From positions 1 to 64,000 of the forward strand of contig CANBNK010000010.1 of NCBI GenBank assembly GCA_947371015.1: DNA of 64,000 nt, written 5' to 3'. The position numbers and the translations under genes are program-made. Source of the stretch: Acetobacteraceae bacterium (GTDB lineage: Bacteria; Pseudomonadota; Alphaproteobacteria; Acetobacterales; Acetobacteraceae). Below are positions 26,347 to 35,006 of the stretch, one piece after another (the stretch's first letter is position 1; each line of letters starts with the position of its first letter). Below the pieces are notes generated by a model. It did not search any database, had not been told where the DNA came from, and saw only the letters and a program-made list of their open reading frames with translations.

Positions 26347-27130
26347 GGTAGGACGGGTCGATCCGGTCCAGCTTGCGCAGCAGCGCGGCCCAGTCCATCA
26401 CGCCGAAGGGCCGGCGGGTCTTGGGCTGGTAGGCCATGAAGGTCTTCTCCACCACCGCGGCCGGCACGTCGATCAGCTTGGCGCCGGTGGCCATGGCGGC
26501 CAGCTGCGTCAGGCAGGAAAGCTCCAGGCGGTGCAGGTCGTTCCAGGCTTCCTGGATGGTGGCGCCAGCGGTCAGCAGGCCGTGGTTGCGCAGGATCATC
26601 GCCTTGTTGGTGGGGCCCAGGTCGCGCACCAGGCGGTCCTGCTGCGACAGGTCCAGCACCACGCTGTCGAAATCATGGTAACTGATATGGGCGAAACGCA
26701 TGCTGGTCTGCGTGGCCGGCAGCAGCCCGCATTCCAGCATGGAAACCGCCATGCCTGGCCAGGTGTGGGTATGCGCCACGCAGTGCAGGTCCGGCCGCGC
26801 CTTGTGGATGGCGGAGTGGATGACGAAGCCGGCGCGGTTGACGCCGTAGTCCAGGCCGGCCGGGAATTCCGGCTTCATCAGAATGTTGCCGTCATGGTCG
26901 ATCTTGACGAGTGAGGAGGCGGTGATCTCCTCGTACAGCATGCCATAGGCGTTGATCAGGAAGGCTTCCGGCTCCCCGGGCACGCGGACGCTGATGTGGT
27001 TCGCGATCAGGTCGGACATGCCGTAGAGGTCGGTCAGCCGGTAGGCCGCGGCCAGGTCCACGCGGGCCTGCCATTCCTCGGCGCTGACCTTGTTGCGGAC
27101 GGATGGGACCAGGTTCACGCCATCGGGCAT
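26339..27130 (-). CDS. Class II aldolase/adducin family protein
   Basis: 263 residues. Zn-binding His residues in HCVAHTHTWPG and RNHGLLTAG; the DLIANHISVRVPG motif is typical of the fuculose-phosphate aldolase/adducin fold. Cleaves or epimerises hydroxy-acids or sugar phosphates; substrate unknown. The ATG at 27130 has GGAGAG 8 bases upstream, better than the ATG at 27145. First gene of the six-gene operon. Confidence 0.92.
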   Translation of the reverse strand: MPDGVNLVPSVRNKVSAEEWQARVDLAAAYRLTDLYGMSDLIANHISVRVPGEPEAFLINAYGMLYEEITASSLVKIDHDGNILMKPEFPAGLDYGVNRAGFVIHSAIHKARPDLHCVAHTHTWPGMAVSMLECGLLPATQTSMRFAHISYHDFDSVVLDLSQQDRLVRDLGPTNKAMILRNHGLLTAGATIQEAWNDLHRLELSCLTQLAAMATGAKLIDVPAAVVEKTFMAYQPKTRRPFGVMDWAALLRKLDRIDPSYRD

Positions 27131-27260
27131 CGTCGTTCTCTCCATGCGACAGTCGGCTCGGAGGGGACGCGCGCGCAGACCTTGGCCTTTGGCCGTTCCC
27201 TCATCTGGCGGCAGGCTAGTCCGGGTTTTGCAGGATGGCCAGACCCGGTGCCGAGGCCAG

Positions 27261-27358
27261 AGGGCGACCGCTTCTGGCTGAAGCGCTCACGCTGCAGCCT
27301 TGCTGTTTGAGAGACTGTTTCACGGCTTGCGGCGATTCCGCCCAACCCGATCGGCCTG
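27261..27358 (-). repeat. Dispersed ~98-bp element, copy A, abutting the rhomboid stop codon
   Basis: Closely related to 42501-42598: shared blocks include CTGAAGCGCTCACGCT, GAGAGACTG and CGGCGATTCCGCC. It ends exactly at the stop codon of the minus-strand rhomboid gene, just as copy B ends at the rsmI stop. It lies within the 27131-27358 gap ahead of the aldolase operon and contains no gene. Confidence 0.8.
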
Positions 27359-28192
27359 TTAGAACCAGGCGGAGAAGAACAGCAGCACCACGAACAACAC
27401 CGCCTTGCCCAGCGCCGCCAAGCGGCCATCCATCATGCCGAAGCCATGGCTCTCATGTGCCTCACCGGTCTTGACCTCGGGCGCGAAGTCGAAGCTGACG
27501 CGGCGCAGCCAGCCCAGCCGCGGCGACGGCGAGGCCAGTGCCGGCTGGAACAGTGCAACGCCTTCCTGCCGCAGCGGCAGCACCAGGGCCAGGCCGAAGA
27601 CGAACCCGCCGATATGTGCCCACCAGGCGACATCATGCTCGCCGCCATGGCCGCCCATGGCGGCTTCCAGCAGATTGGTGCCGAACCAGGCGGCGACGAA
27701 CCAGCTGGCCGGCAACAGCACCGGCAGCCGGGCGAAGGCCAGCACGAACAGCTTGGCGCGCGGGTACAGCAGCAGGTAGGCGGCCATGACCCCGGCAATG
27801 GCGCCGCTGGCGCCAACCAAGGGGGTCTCGGGGTCGGCCGCCAGCAGGCTGTGCGCCGCTCCGCCGGCCACGCCGGCCAGCAGGTACAGCAGCAGGAAGC
27901 GCCAGTGGCCCAGCGCGTCCTCCACATTGTCGCCGAAGACGAACAGCACCAGCAGGTTGCCGCCCAGGTGCAGCCAGCCGCCATGCAGGAACATGTAGCC
28001 TGCCAGTCGCAGCCACTGCTGCGGGTCCTTCGGATCGGCCAGCAGGTCCTTCGGCCACAGCGCAAGGGCGTTCTCCACCGGGCTGTCGGGCGCCAGCTGG
28101 AAGACGAAGCCCAGCAGGCAAGCGGCCATCAACCCCCAGGTACCCCAGGCGGTGCGGATGCGAGCGAGGGGAAGATCGTCGGCGAGCAGCAT
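27359..28192 (-). CDS. Rhomboid family intramembrane serine protease
   Basis: 277 residues. Catalytic Ser in VGASGAIAGV and His in AHIGGFVFG; the oxyanion/TM2 segment HLGGNLLVLFVFGDNVED is also present. About six core helices plus a hydrophobic C-terminal helix ending FFSAWF. The ATG at 28192 is chosen; the upstream extension to 28315 would be translated from tandem-repeat DNA. Cleaves membrane proteins within the bilayer; substrate unknown. Confidence 0.9.
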   Translation of the reverse strand: MLLADDLPLARIRTAWGTWGLMAACLLGFVFQLAPDSPVENALALWPKDLLADPKDPQQWLRLAGYMFLHGGWLHLGGNLLVLFVFGDNVEDALGHWRFLLLYLLAGVAGGAAHSLLAADPETPLVGASGAIAGVMAAYLLLYPRAKLFVLAFARLPVLLPASWFVAAWFGTNLLEAAMGGHGGEHDVAWWAHIGGFVFGLALVLPLRQEGVALFQPALASPSPRLGWLRRVSFDFAPEVKTGEAHESHGFGMMDGRLAALGKAVLFVVLLFFSAWF

Positions 28193-28236
28193 GGCGCCAG
28201 CGTAACCAAGCCCATGGCGGCGCGCTACTCGGTTCA

Positions 28237-28338
28237 GCGACCGATCGACCGCCTCGGCCAACCAGCCTCCGCGGATCAGGCGCTGCTCGGGCGACCGATT
28301 CACCGCTGCGGCCAACCAGCCTCCGCGGATCAGGCGCT
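28237..28338. repeat. 54-bp tandem repeat (about 2 copies) at the 3' end of motA
   Basis: Copies at 28237-28290 and 28291-28338 differ at a few positions; the shared core CCAACCAGCCTCCGCGGAT is identical. The second runs up to the motA stop codon. The period, 54, is twice 27, the period seen at 5647. Confidence 0.85.
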
Positions 28339-29203
28339 AGGCGATCTGCAAATCCTGCAACGCTGCCTCAAGCGACTGGAAGGTCGGCATCAGCCCGCTC
28401 GGCACCATCTTGCGGCCGGTTTCCACCGCCACCTGCGGCGCATTGCCGTGCAGATGCGCCACCAGCACGGCGCGGATCACCTCGAAGTAGCGGCATTCCT
28501 CATCGACCACGCCCTTCAGCCGGGCGGCCATCGGACCCATCATGCCGTACGCCAGCAGAATGCCGAGGAAGGTGCCGACCAGCGCGCCGCCGATCATGCC
28601 GCCAAGCACCGCGGGGGGCTGATCAATGCTCGCCATGGTCTTGATGACGCCAAGCACGGCGGCGACGATGCCGAGCGCTGGCAGCGCATCCGCGATGGCC
28701 TGGATGGCGTGCGAGGGGTGCAACTCCTCCTCCTTCATCTTCTTCAGCTCGCGCGCCATCACGTCCTCGATCTGGTGCGGGTCGTCGGCGTTCATGCCGA
28801 CCATGCGCAGGTAGTCGCAGATCAGGTGGACCGCGTGGTGGTCCTTGGCGATGCGAGGGAACTTGGTGAAGGCGGCGCTTTCCTCGGGCTTCTCGATGTG
28901 GGTTTCCAGCGCCATGGCACCCTTGGTCTGGGCCAGCCGGACGAAGAAATACAGCAGGCTCAGCATCTCCAGGTAGTCGACCTTGGTGTAGCGCGCACCC
29001 TTCACCAGCTTGGCAAAGCCGCCCAGCGTGTGCTTGATGTCGTGCATGCTGTTGGACATGATGAAGCTGCCGATGGCGGCGCCACCGATGGTGACCATCT
29101 CGTGCGGCAGCGAGTGCAGGATGATGTCGAACTTGCCGCCCGCCATCACGTAGCCGCCGAAGACGCAGACCAGCAGGAAGATCAGGCCGCCAATGGTGGT
29201 CAC
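28337..29203 (-). CDS. motA: Flagellar motor stator protein MotA
   Basis: 288 residues, full length. Four membrane segments; ADALPALGIVAAVLGVIKTM is the TM3 signature with the conserved Pro residues, and GALVGTFLGILLAYGMMGP is TM4. The cytoplasmic loop carries YLEMLSLLYFFVRLAQTKG. With MotB it forms the proton-driven stator. ATGA overlap with the motB stop. Confidence 0.97.
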   Translation of the reverse strand: MTTIGGLIFLLVCVFGGYVMAGGKFDIILHSLPHEMVTIGGAAIGSFIMSNSMHDIKHTLGGFAKLVKGARYTKVDYLEMLSLLYFFVRLAQTKGAMALETHIEKPEESAAFTKFPRIAKDHHAVHLICDYLRMVGMNADDPHQIEDVMARELKKMKEEELHPSHAIQAIADALPALGIVAAVLGVIKTMASIDQPPAVLGGMIGGALVGTFLGILLAYGMMGPMAARLKGVVDEECRYFEVIRAVLVAHLHGNAPQVAVETGRKMVPSGLMPTFQSLEAALQDLQIA

Positions 29204-30405
29204 GGCTGCGCCTCCGTCGTTTGCCGCAGCAGGGTGATGGCCACGCGGCGATTGCCGGCATTGCCAGGGTCGGCGGGCAGCAACGGCTCCCGTTCCGCAT
29301 AGCCCGAGACGCTGCGCAGCCGGGCCGGGTTCACCCCATTCTCCACCAACAGCCGGCGCACCGCATTGGCGCGGTCGGCCGAGAGATCCCAGTTGCTGCG
29401 GCCCTCGCCGCGGAACGGCGAGCTGTCGGTATGGCCGGCGATGGCCAGGCCGTTCGGCAGCCGCGCCGTCACCTGCGCCACCTTCAGGATCAGCGCGCGG
29501 GCGCGGTCGTTCGGCACCGCTGACGAAAGCGGGAACATCGCCTGGCGGTCGGCATCCAGCAGCTGGATCCGCAGCCCCTCCGGCACCTGTTCCACCCGCA
29601 GCTGGCGGGCCAGGTCGGCCAAGGCGGGGTCGTTGGCCACGGCGGCGCGCAGCTCCTCGGCGGCCTGCTCGAAGGCGGCGCGTTCGCGGCGGCCGAGTTC
29701 AGCCCGCAGCGCGGCATCGGCCATGCGGGCAGCTTCGACTGCCTGGGCGTCGGCCCGCAGGGCCGCCTGCGCCTGGCCGGATTGCAGCTCGCCGCGCTGC
29801 TGCTCGCCGGCACGGGCCTCGCCGCTGCGGCGGTCCCCGGCGCGGAGCTGGCCGGATTGCAACTCTCCGGCCTGAGCCGGGCCACCTTGCCCCAACCGCC
29901 CGGCGGCCGAGCCGGTCAGCGCCTGTTCCGCGGTCAGCGGCGCGGCGCCAGCGGGCGGGCGCGGCGGGCCATTGGTCAGGCCGAGCGAGCTGGGCGGGCG
30001 CTCCTCGGAGGTGGGCAGCTGCGGCACGACCTCGGCCGGGCCTTCGCTCTCCTCCTCATCCACGTCCACCCGCACCGGGGCGGGGCCGCGTTCCACCCGC
30101 AGCGCGCCGCTGTCGCTGGCCATGTTGCCGGCGGAGTTCACGGTGCGGCCGCCGAAGGGCTGGCCGGTGCCGGTCTGGCTGCGCCCGAGCACGTTGGTGG
30201 GTGCGAAATAATCGGCCAGGCCGCGCCGCTGTTCCTCCGTGGTGGCGTTCAGCAGCCACATCAGCAGGAAGAAGGCCATCATCGCGGTGACGAAGTCGGC
30301 ATAGGCGACCTTCCAGGCGCCGCCATGGTGGCCGCCCTCGACCACCTCCTCCTTCTTGATCACGACGGTCACGCCGTCGTGCTTGCCCTTGCCCTTGCCC
30401 GCCAT
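29200..30405 (-). CDS. motB: Flagellar motor stator protein MotB with a long repetitive linker
   Basis: 401 residues. The single TM segment has the proton-carrying Asp in YADFVTAMMAFFLLMWLL; the C-terminal OmpA-like peptidoglycan-binding domain has NWDLSADRANAVRRLL and LRSVSGYAEREPL. Between them, about residues 105-230, lies an unusually long Pro/Ala/Gln-rich linker with quasi-repeats (AGELQSGQLRAGD, RGELQSGQAQA). First of the motBA pair; no other flagellar genes are in the window. Confidence 0.95.
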   Translation of the reverse strand: MAGKGKGKHDGVTVVIKKEEVVEGGHHGGAWKVAYADFVTAMMAFFLLMWLLNATTEEQRRGLADYFAPTNVLGRSQTGTGQPFGGRTVNSAGNMASDSGALRVERGPAPVRVDVDEEESEGPAEVVPQLPTSEERPPSSLGLTNGPPRPPAGAAPLTAEQALTGSAAGRLGQGGPAQAGELQSGQLRAGDRRSGEARAGEQQRGELQSGQAQAALRADAQAVEAARMADAALRAELGRRERAAFEQAAEELRAAVANDPALADLARQLRVEQVPEGLRIQLLDADRQAMFPLSSAVPNDRARALILKVAQVTARLPNGLAIAGHTDSSPFRGEGRSNWDLSADRANAVRRLLVENGVNPARLRSVSGYAEREPLLPADPGNAGNRRVAITLLRQTTEAQP

Positions 30406-30572
30406 TGCCTGGTGCCACCAATCGGTGCCCGTTCTGGGCCCCGCCGGTCAGCAGCTTGCCTCGGCGGGGCTTAACCCGACCCTAAGCCGGCCGCATAAGC
30501 CGGCTCTGGACACCCCCCAGGGGCGGACGATGCGCTGGCTACGCTGGTCACGCCACCGAGACGCGCAAGGTC

Positions 30573-32246
30573 GTGAGCCGACACGGGCCACGGGTTGGGG
30601 CATTTGACATACCAATGGTAAAAACAAACTCGGCTACGGTGCGGCTGCGCGCGCTTGCCCGGCCAGGGCCAGGGCCAGCGCGGCGCGTGCCGGAGGCGCA
30701 CCCTTGGCCGGCCCTGGCCCTGGCGTTCGGCCGGCCCAGAGCGGCGGAGGCCAGTCGCGACAGCGTGGTGTTCCTGATGCTGCTGCTGGCCGCCCTGGTG
30801 CTGCGCGCCAGCGCCTTCCTGCCCTCCGTCATCAACCCCGATGAAAGCCTCTATGCCGTGCAGGCGCAGGCCTGGCTGCGCGGCGGCTGGCCCTATGTGG
30901 CGGTGTGGGACATGCACCCGGTGGGGGCGCCGGCGCTGTTCGCGGCGGCCTTTGCCCTGTTCGGCGAAAGCCTGGCCAGCCTGCGCCTGCTCGGGGTGCT
31001 GGCGGTAGCCGCCACCGGCTTTGCGCTGTACCGCGGGGTAAGGGCAGCCGGCGACGGCCGCCCCACCGGGCTGGCGGCGGGGCTGGCCTATGTCGCCTGC
31101 TCGGCCCTGCTGGACGGGCTGGCGACCAATGCCGAGATCCTGCTGGCGCCCTTCATCGCCGGAGCCGTGGCGCTGGGGCTGGGGGCCACGCGCCGGGCGC
31201 TGCGCCAGCACCAGGCGCCGAGGTTGGGCGTGGTGCTGGCGGCCGGGCTGCTGGTGGGGTGTGCCTTGGTGATCAAGCCGGTGGTGCTGCCGCTGGGCTG
31301 CCTGGTCTTCCTGGTGCTGGTGGTGCCGGCCCTGTGGGTTGGTGGGCTCGGTCGCGGCCGACTGGCCGTGCTGGCGCTGGCCTATGCCGCCACCTGCGCC
31401 TTCCCGGTGGCCCTGGTCGCGCTGGTCTATGCGCTGCGGGGCGATTGGGCGGCCTTCCTGGACGGCAACATCCTGGCGCCGCTGCGCTATGCCGGCCTTG
31501 GCGTACCCCTGGCCCAGGCGCTGCGGCTGAGCGCGGCGGCGGCGGCGACCCTGGTGCTGCCCGCGGTGCTGGCGCTGGGCGTGCTGCTCCCGCGCGGGCA
31601 GCCTCGTCCGGCTGAAATGCAGCTGGCGCGCGCCGGGCTGGCCTGGCTCTGCGCCGCTGCCCTGGCCGTGGGCCTGCCCGGCATGTACTTCCCGCACTAC
31701 TTCCTGCTGCTGCTGGCGCCCGTTTCGCTGCTGGCGGCGCTCGGCGCCCGGCGGCTGGCGTCGCTGGTGCGCCCCGGACTGGTGCTGGCCGGCTTCGTCG
31801 CCCTTATGGCGGTGTTGGCGTTGCAGGCGTTGTCCACCGTGCTGCTCCCGCGGCTGGAACACGGCATCGGCCTGCTCCAGCCGGACCCACCGCAGCGGGT
31901 GGCAGCGGCGCTGAACGCGGCGCTGCTGCCGGGCGAGACCATCTTCGTGGTGAACTGGCATCCACTGCTCTACTTCCTGACCCATACGGTGGCGCCCACC
32001 CGTTACGTGCTGCCAAGCCACCTGACCGGGCGCTTTGCCGAGGTGACCGGCATCGACGCCGAGGCCGAGGTCGCGCGGATACTGGCAACGCGGCCACGCT
32101 TCATCGTGCTGGACAGCGGCCGCTGGGGCCAGGTGAGACCGGCAGCGCAGGCCCTGGTGACCGAGGTGCTGGAGCGCGACTACGCGCAGGACAGCCAGAT
32201 GCCGGCCGAGGATGGCTCCACCGTGGAACTGTGGCGGCTGCGATAG
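30573..32246 (+). CDS. Membrane glycosyltransferase (ArnT/PMT-like, GT39/GT83 type)
   Basis: 557 residues with about ten hydrophobic helices. The first periplasmic loop carries INPDESLYAVQAQAWLRGGWPYVAVWDMHPVG, including the Asp-Glu pair expected for polyprenyl-phosphate-sugar-dependent transferases; a soluble C-terminal domain of ~120 residues follows. Likely adds a sugar to a lipid or protein in the periplasm. The start is uncertain: ATG 30573 or ATG 30615 in a local AT-rich patch. Stands alone. Confidence 0.78.
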   Translation: MSRHGPRVGAFDIPMVKTNSATVRLRALARPGPGPARRVPEAHPWPALALAFGRPRAAEASRDSVVFLMLLLAALVLRASAFLPSVINPDESLYAVQAQAWLRGGWPYVAVWDMHPVGAPALFAAAFALFGESLASLRLLGVLAVAATGFALYRGVRAAGDGRPTGLAAGLAYVACSALLDGLATNAEILLAPFIAGAVALGLGATRRALRQHQAPRLGVVLAAGLLVGCALVIKPVVLPLGCLVFLVLVVPALWVGGLGRGRLAVLALAYAATCAFPVALVALVYALRGDWAAFLDGNILAPLRYAGLGVPLAQALRLSAAAAATLVLPAVLALGVLLPRGQPRPAEMQLARAGLAWLCAAALAVGLPGMYFPHYFLLLLAPVSLLAALGARRLASLVRPGLVLAGFVALMAVLALQALSTVLLPRLEHGIGLLQPDPPQRVAAALNAALLPGETIFVVNWHPLLYFLTHTVAPTRYVLPSHLTGRFAEVTGIDAEAEVARILATRPRFIVLDSGRWGQVRPAAQALVTEVLERDYAQDSQMPAEDGSTVELWRLR

Positions 32247-32430
32247 ACTAAGGGCGGCGAGGTCCGGCCCGCTGCCGCTACATAAGCGTGCAATTGCCCA
32301 TTCAAAAGGCAGCGAGGCGGTACCAGTCGCGCCAAGCCAGCCGCCAGCGCCCGTTTGGGGCTGGCATGGGCCTTGCTGCCAGCGGGGTTGATGAGCGGGC
32401 AGAACCCCGCCGTTCGCCTGGGAGCCCGCG

Positions 32431-34056
32431 ATGCCGATGACATTCCGCCAAACCTGCCTGGCCGCCTGCACGGCGCTGGGCCTTGCCATGGGGTGGCACG
32501 CTAGCGCCCAAGCCCAGGGCACCATCCGCATTGGCATGACTGCCGCGGACATCCCGCTGACCCATGGTCAGCCGGACCAGGGCTTCGAGGGCAACCGTTT
32601 CACCGGTATCCCGCTGTTCAACGCGCTGATCGCCTTCGACCTGTCGCGCGCCGACCGGCCGACGCCGCTGGTGCCCGGCCTGGCCACCGAATGGGCGGTG
32701 GACCCGCAGGTGCGCACCCGCTGGGTGTTCAAGCTGCGCCCGGGCGTGACCTTCCATGACGGCAGCCCGTTCAACGCTGACGCCGTGGTCTGGAACGTCC
32801 GCAAGGTGCTGGACCGCGAGGCGCCGCAATACGACCCGCGCCAGGTCGGCCTGACCGCCACCCGCATGCCGGCGCTGCGCAGCGCCGAGAAGATCGACGA
32901 CCTGACGGTAGCGCTGATCACCAGCGAGCCCGACAGCTTCCTGCCCTACAACATCACCAACCTGTTCATGGCCAGCCCAGTCCATTGGGCGGCCCTCAGG
33001 GCGCAACACCCCTCAGCCGAAGCGACCTGGAACGCCTTCGCCGCCAATCCCTCGGGCACCGGGCCGTTCCGCATGACCCGCTTCGTCCCGCGCGAGCGCG
33101 CCGAATATGCCCGCTTCGAGAACTACTGGGACACCAAGGCCAAGGCCGACCGCATCATCCTGCTGCCGATCCCCGACGCCAATGCCCGCACCGCCGCGCT
33201 GCTGGGCGGCCAGGTCGACTGGATCGAGGCGCCTTCCCCCGACACCGTGCCGCAGCTGCGCAGCCGCGGCTTCCAGATCACTCAGAACGTGCAGCCGCAT
33301 TTCTGGCCCTGGCAGCCCTGCTTCGCCGCCGGCAGCCCGCTGGCCGATGTACGCATTCGCCGTGCGCTGAACCTGGGCGTGGACCGCGAGGGCCTGAAGC
33401 AACTGCTCGGCGGCTTCATGGTGCCGGCACAGGGCACGGTGCAGCCGGGCCACCCCTGGTGGGGTAACCCCAGCTTCCATATCCGCACCGACAAGCGCGA
33501 GGCGGCGCGCTTGCTGGCCGAGGCCGGCTACGGCCCGCAGCGCCCCGTCACCATCAAGGTGCAGATCAGCGCCTCCGGCTCTGGCCAGATGCAGCCGCTG
33601 GCGATGAACGAATACATCCAGCAGGAGCTGAAGCCGCTGGGCGTCAACATCGAGTTCGACGTCGTCGATTGGAACGCGCTGTTCGGCAACTGGCGCCAGG
33701 GCTGCACCGCTGCCTCGGCGCGCGGCGCGCATGCCATCAACGTCTCGATCTCCACCATGGACCCGTTCTTCGCCCTGGCGCGCTTCTACGACAGCCGCAT
33801 GGCGCCGCCAGCTTCCAACAACTGGGGTTTCTTCAACGACCCGCGCTTCGACGAGATGATCCGCGTCGCCCGTACCACCTTCGAGCCCGCCGCGCGTGAT
33901 GCCGCCCTGGCCCGGCTGCACGCCGCCGGCGTGGAGGAGGCTCTGTTCATCTGGTTCGCGCATGACGTCTCGCCGCGCGCGATGTCCCCGCGGATCCAGG
34001 GCTATGTCCAGCCGCAGAGCTGGTTCGTCGATCTGCGACTGCCCTATATCCAATGA
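32431..34056 (+). CDS. ABC transporter substrate-binding protein, peptide/opine/nickel family 5
   Basis: 541 residues. Signal peptide ending ASAQAQ; then the family 5 pattern PGLATEWAVD, WVFKLRPGVTFHDGSPFNADAVVWNV, GTGPFRM. ATG at 32431 with GGGAG 6 bases upstream. The stop overlaps the first permease start (ATGA). Ligand probably a peptide or peptide-like compound, not determinable. Confidence 0.92.
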   Translation: MPMTFRQTCLAACTALGLAMGWHASAQAQGTIRIGMTAADIPLTHGQPDQGFEGNRFTGIPLFNALIAFDLSRADRPTPLVPGLATEWAVDPQVRTRWVFKLRPGVTFHDGSPFNADAVVWNVRKVLDREAPQYDPRQVGLTATRMPALRSAEKIDDLTVALITSEPDSFLPYNITNLFMASPVHWAALRAQHPSAEATWNAFAANPSGTGPFRMTRFVPRERAEYARFENYWDTKAKADRIILLPIPDANARTAALLGGQVDWIEAPSPDTVPQLRSRGFQITQNVQPHFWPWQPCFAAGSPLADVRIRRALNLGVDREGLKQLLGGFMVPAQGTVQPGHPWWGNPSFHIRTDKREAARLLAEAGYGPQRPVTIKVQISASGSGQMQPLAMNEYIQQELKPLGVNIEFDVVDWNALFGNWRQGCTAASARGAHAINVSISTMDPFFALARFYDSRMAPPASNNWGFFNDPRFDEMIRVARTTFEPAARDAALARLHAAGVEEALFIWFAHDVSPRAMSPRIQGYVQPQSWFVDLRLPYIQ

Positions 34057-35006
34057 TCCTTTATCTGATCCGGCGGGCGCTCTACGCCATCCCCATTGCG
34101 CTCGCCGTCGGCTTCGTCTGCTTCATGCTGGTGCAGATCGCGCCGGGCGACCCGATCAACGCGATCGTGCCGCCCGACGCCCCTGGTGACGTGGTGGAGC
34201 AGGTCAGGCGCGACTATGGCCTCGACAAACCGCTGCCGGTGCAGTTCGGCTTGTGGCTGTTCAAGGTGGTGCAGGGCGACCTCGGCCGCTCGCTGGCCAC
34301 CGGGCGCAGCGTGTGGAGCGACCTGTCAACCGCCATCGGCAATACGCTGATGCTGGCCTGCTGCGCTTCGCTGGTCGGCTTCATCATGGGCTGCACCCTG
34401 GGCGGGCTGGCCGGCACGTTTCGGGGCACGCTGCTGGACCGCTTTGCCACCGGCATCGCGGTGGCGGGGGTCTCGGTGCCGCACTACTGGCTCGGCATGG
34501 TCATGGTGGTGATCTTCTCGGTGCAGCTGAACTGGCTGCCGGCAATGGGCGCCGGTCCCGGCGGTTCCTCCGACTGGGCTTGGGACTGGGAGCACTTTCA
34601 GTTTTTGGTGCTGCCGACCATCACCCTCTCGGTGATCCCGACCGGCATCGTCACCCGCACCGTGCGCGGCATCATCGCCGAGATCATGAACCAGGAGTTC
34701 GTTGTCGCGCTGCGCGGCAAGGGGCTGACCACCTTCCAGATCTTCCTGCATGTGGTGAAGAACGCGGCGCCGAATGCGCTGGCGGTGATCGGCCTGCAGC
34801 TGGGCTACCTGATGGGCGGCTCCATCCTGGTGGAGACGGTGTTCTCCTGGCCCGGCACCGGGCTGCTGCTGAACAGCGCCATCTTCCAGCGCGACCTGCC
34901 GGTATTGCAGGGCACCATCCTGGTGCTGGCGATGTTCTTCGTCGCGCTGAACCTGATCGTTGATCTTATCCAGGCTGCCCTCGACCCACGGATCAAGCGC
35001 GCATGA
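34053..35006 (+). CDS. ABC transporter permease (DppB/OppB type)
   Basis: 317 residues, six membrane helices. N-terminal LIRRALYAIPIALAVGFVCFMLVQIAPGDP is typical of DppB; the EAA loop is in FVVALRGKGLTTFQIFLHVVKNAAPNAL. Coupled to the binding protein and to the second permease by 4-base overlaps. No ATPase gene follows. Confidence 0.93.
   Translation: MILYLIRRALYAIPIALAVGFVCFMLVQIAPGDPINAIVPPDAPGDVVEQVRRDYGLDKPLPVQFGLWLFKVVQGDLGRSLATGRSVWSDLSTAIGNTLMLACCASLVGFIMGCTLGGLAGTFRGTLLDRFATGIAVAGVSVPHYWLGMVMVVIFSVQLNWLPAMGAGPGGSSDWAWDWEHFQFLVLPTITLSVIPTGIVTRTVRGIIAEIMNQEFVVALRGKGLTTFQIFLHVVKNAAPNALAVIGLQLGYLMGGSILVETVFSWPGTGLLLNSAIFQRDLPVLQGTILVLAMFFVALNLIVDLIQAALDPRIKRA

Noticed and set aside
21839-26914. 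A 1691-codon open frame on the plus strand
   Set aside because: Antisense shadow of six well-identified minus-strand genes; long open antisense frames are expected at this GC content, and the translation has no recognisable domain.
28193-28315. Extended N-terminus of the rhomboid protease
   Set aside because: It would be translated from the tandem repeat, and the membrane-protein pattern begins at the ATG at 28192.
30471-32552. A 693-codon minus-strand open frame
   Set aside because: Antisense to the membrane glycosyltransferase; Gln/His/Arg-rich with no motif.
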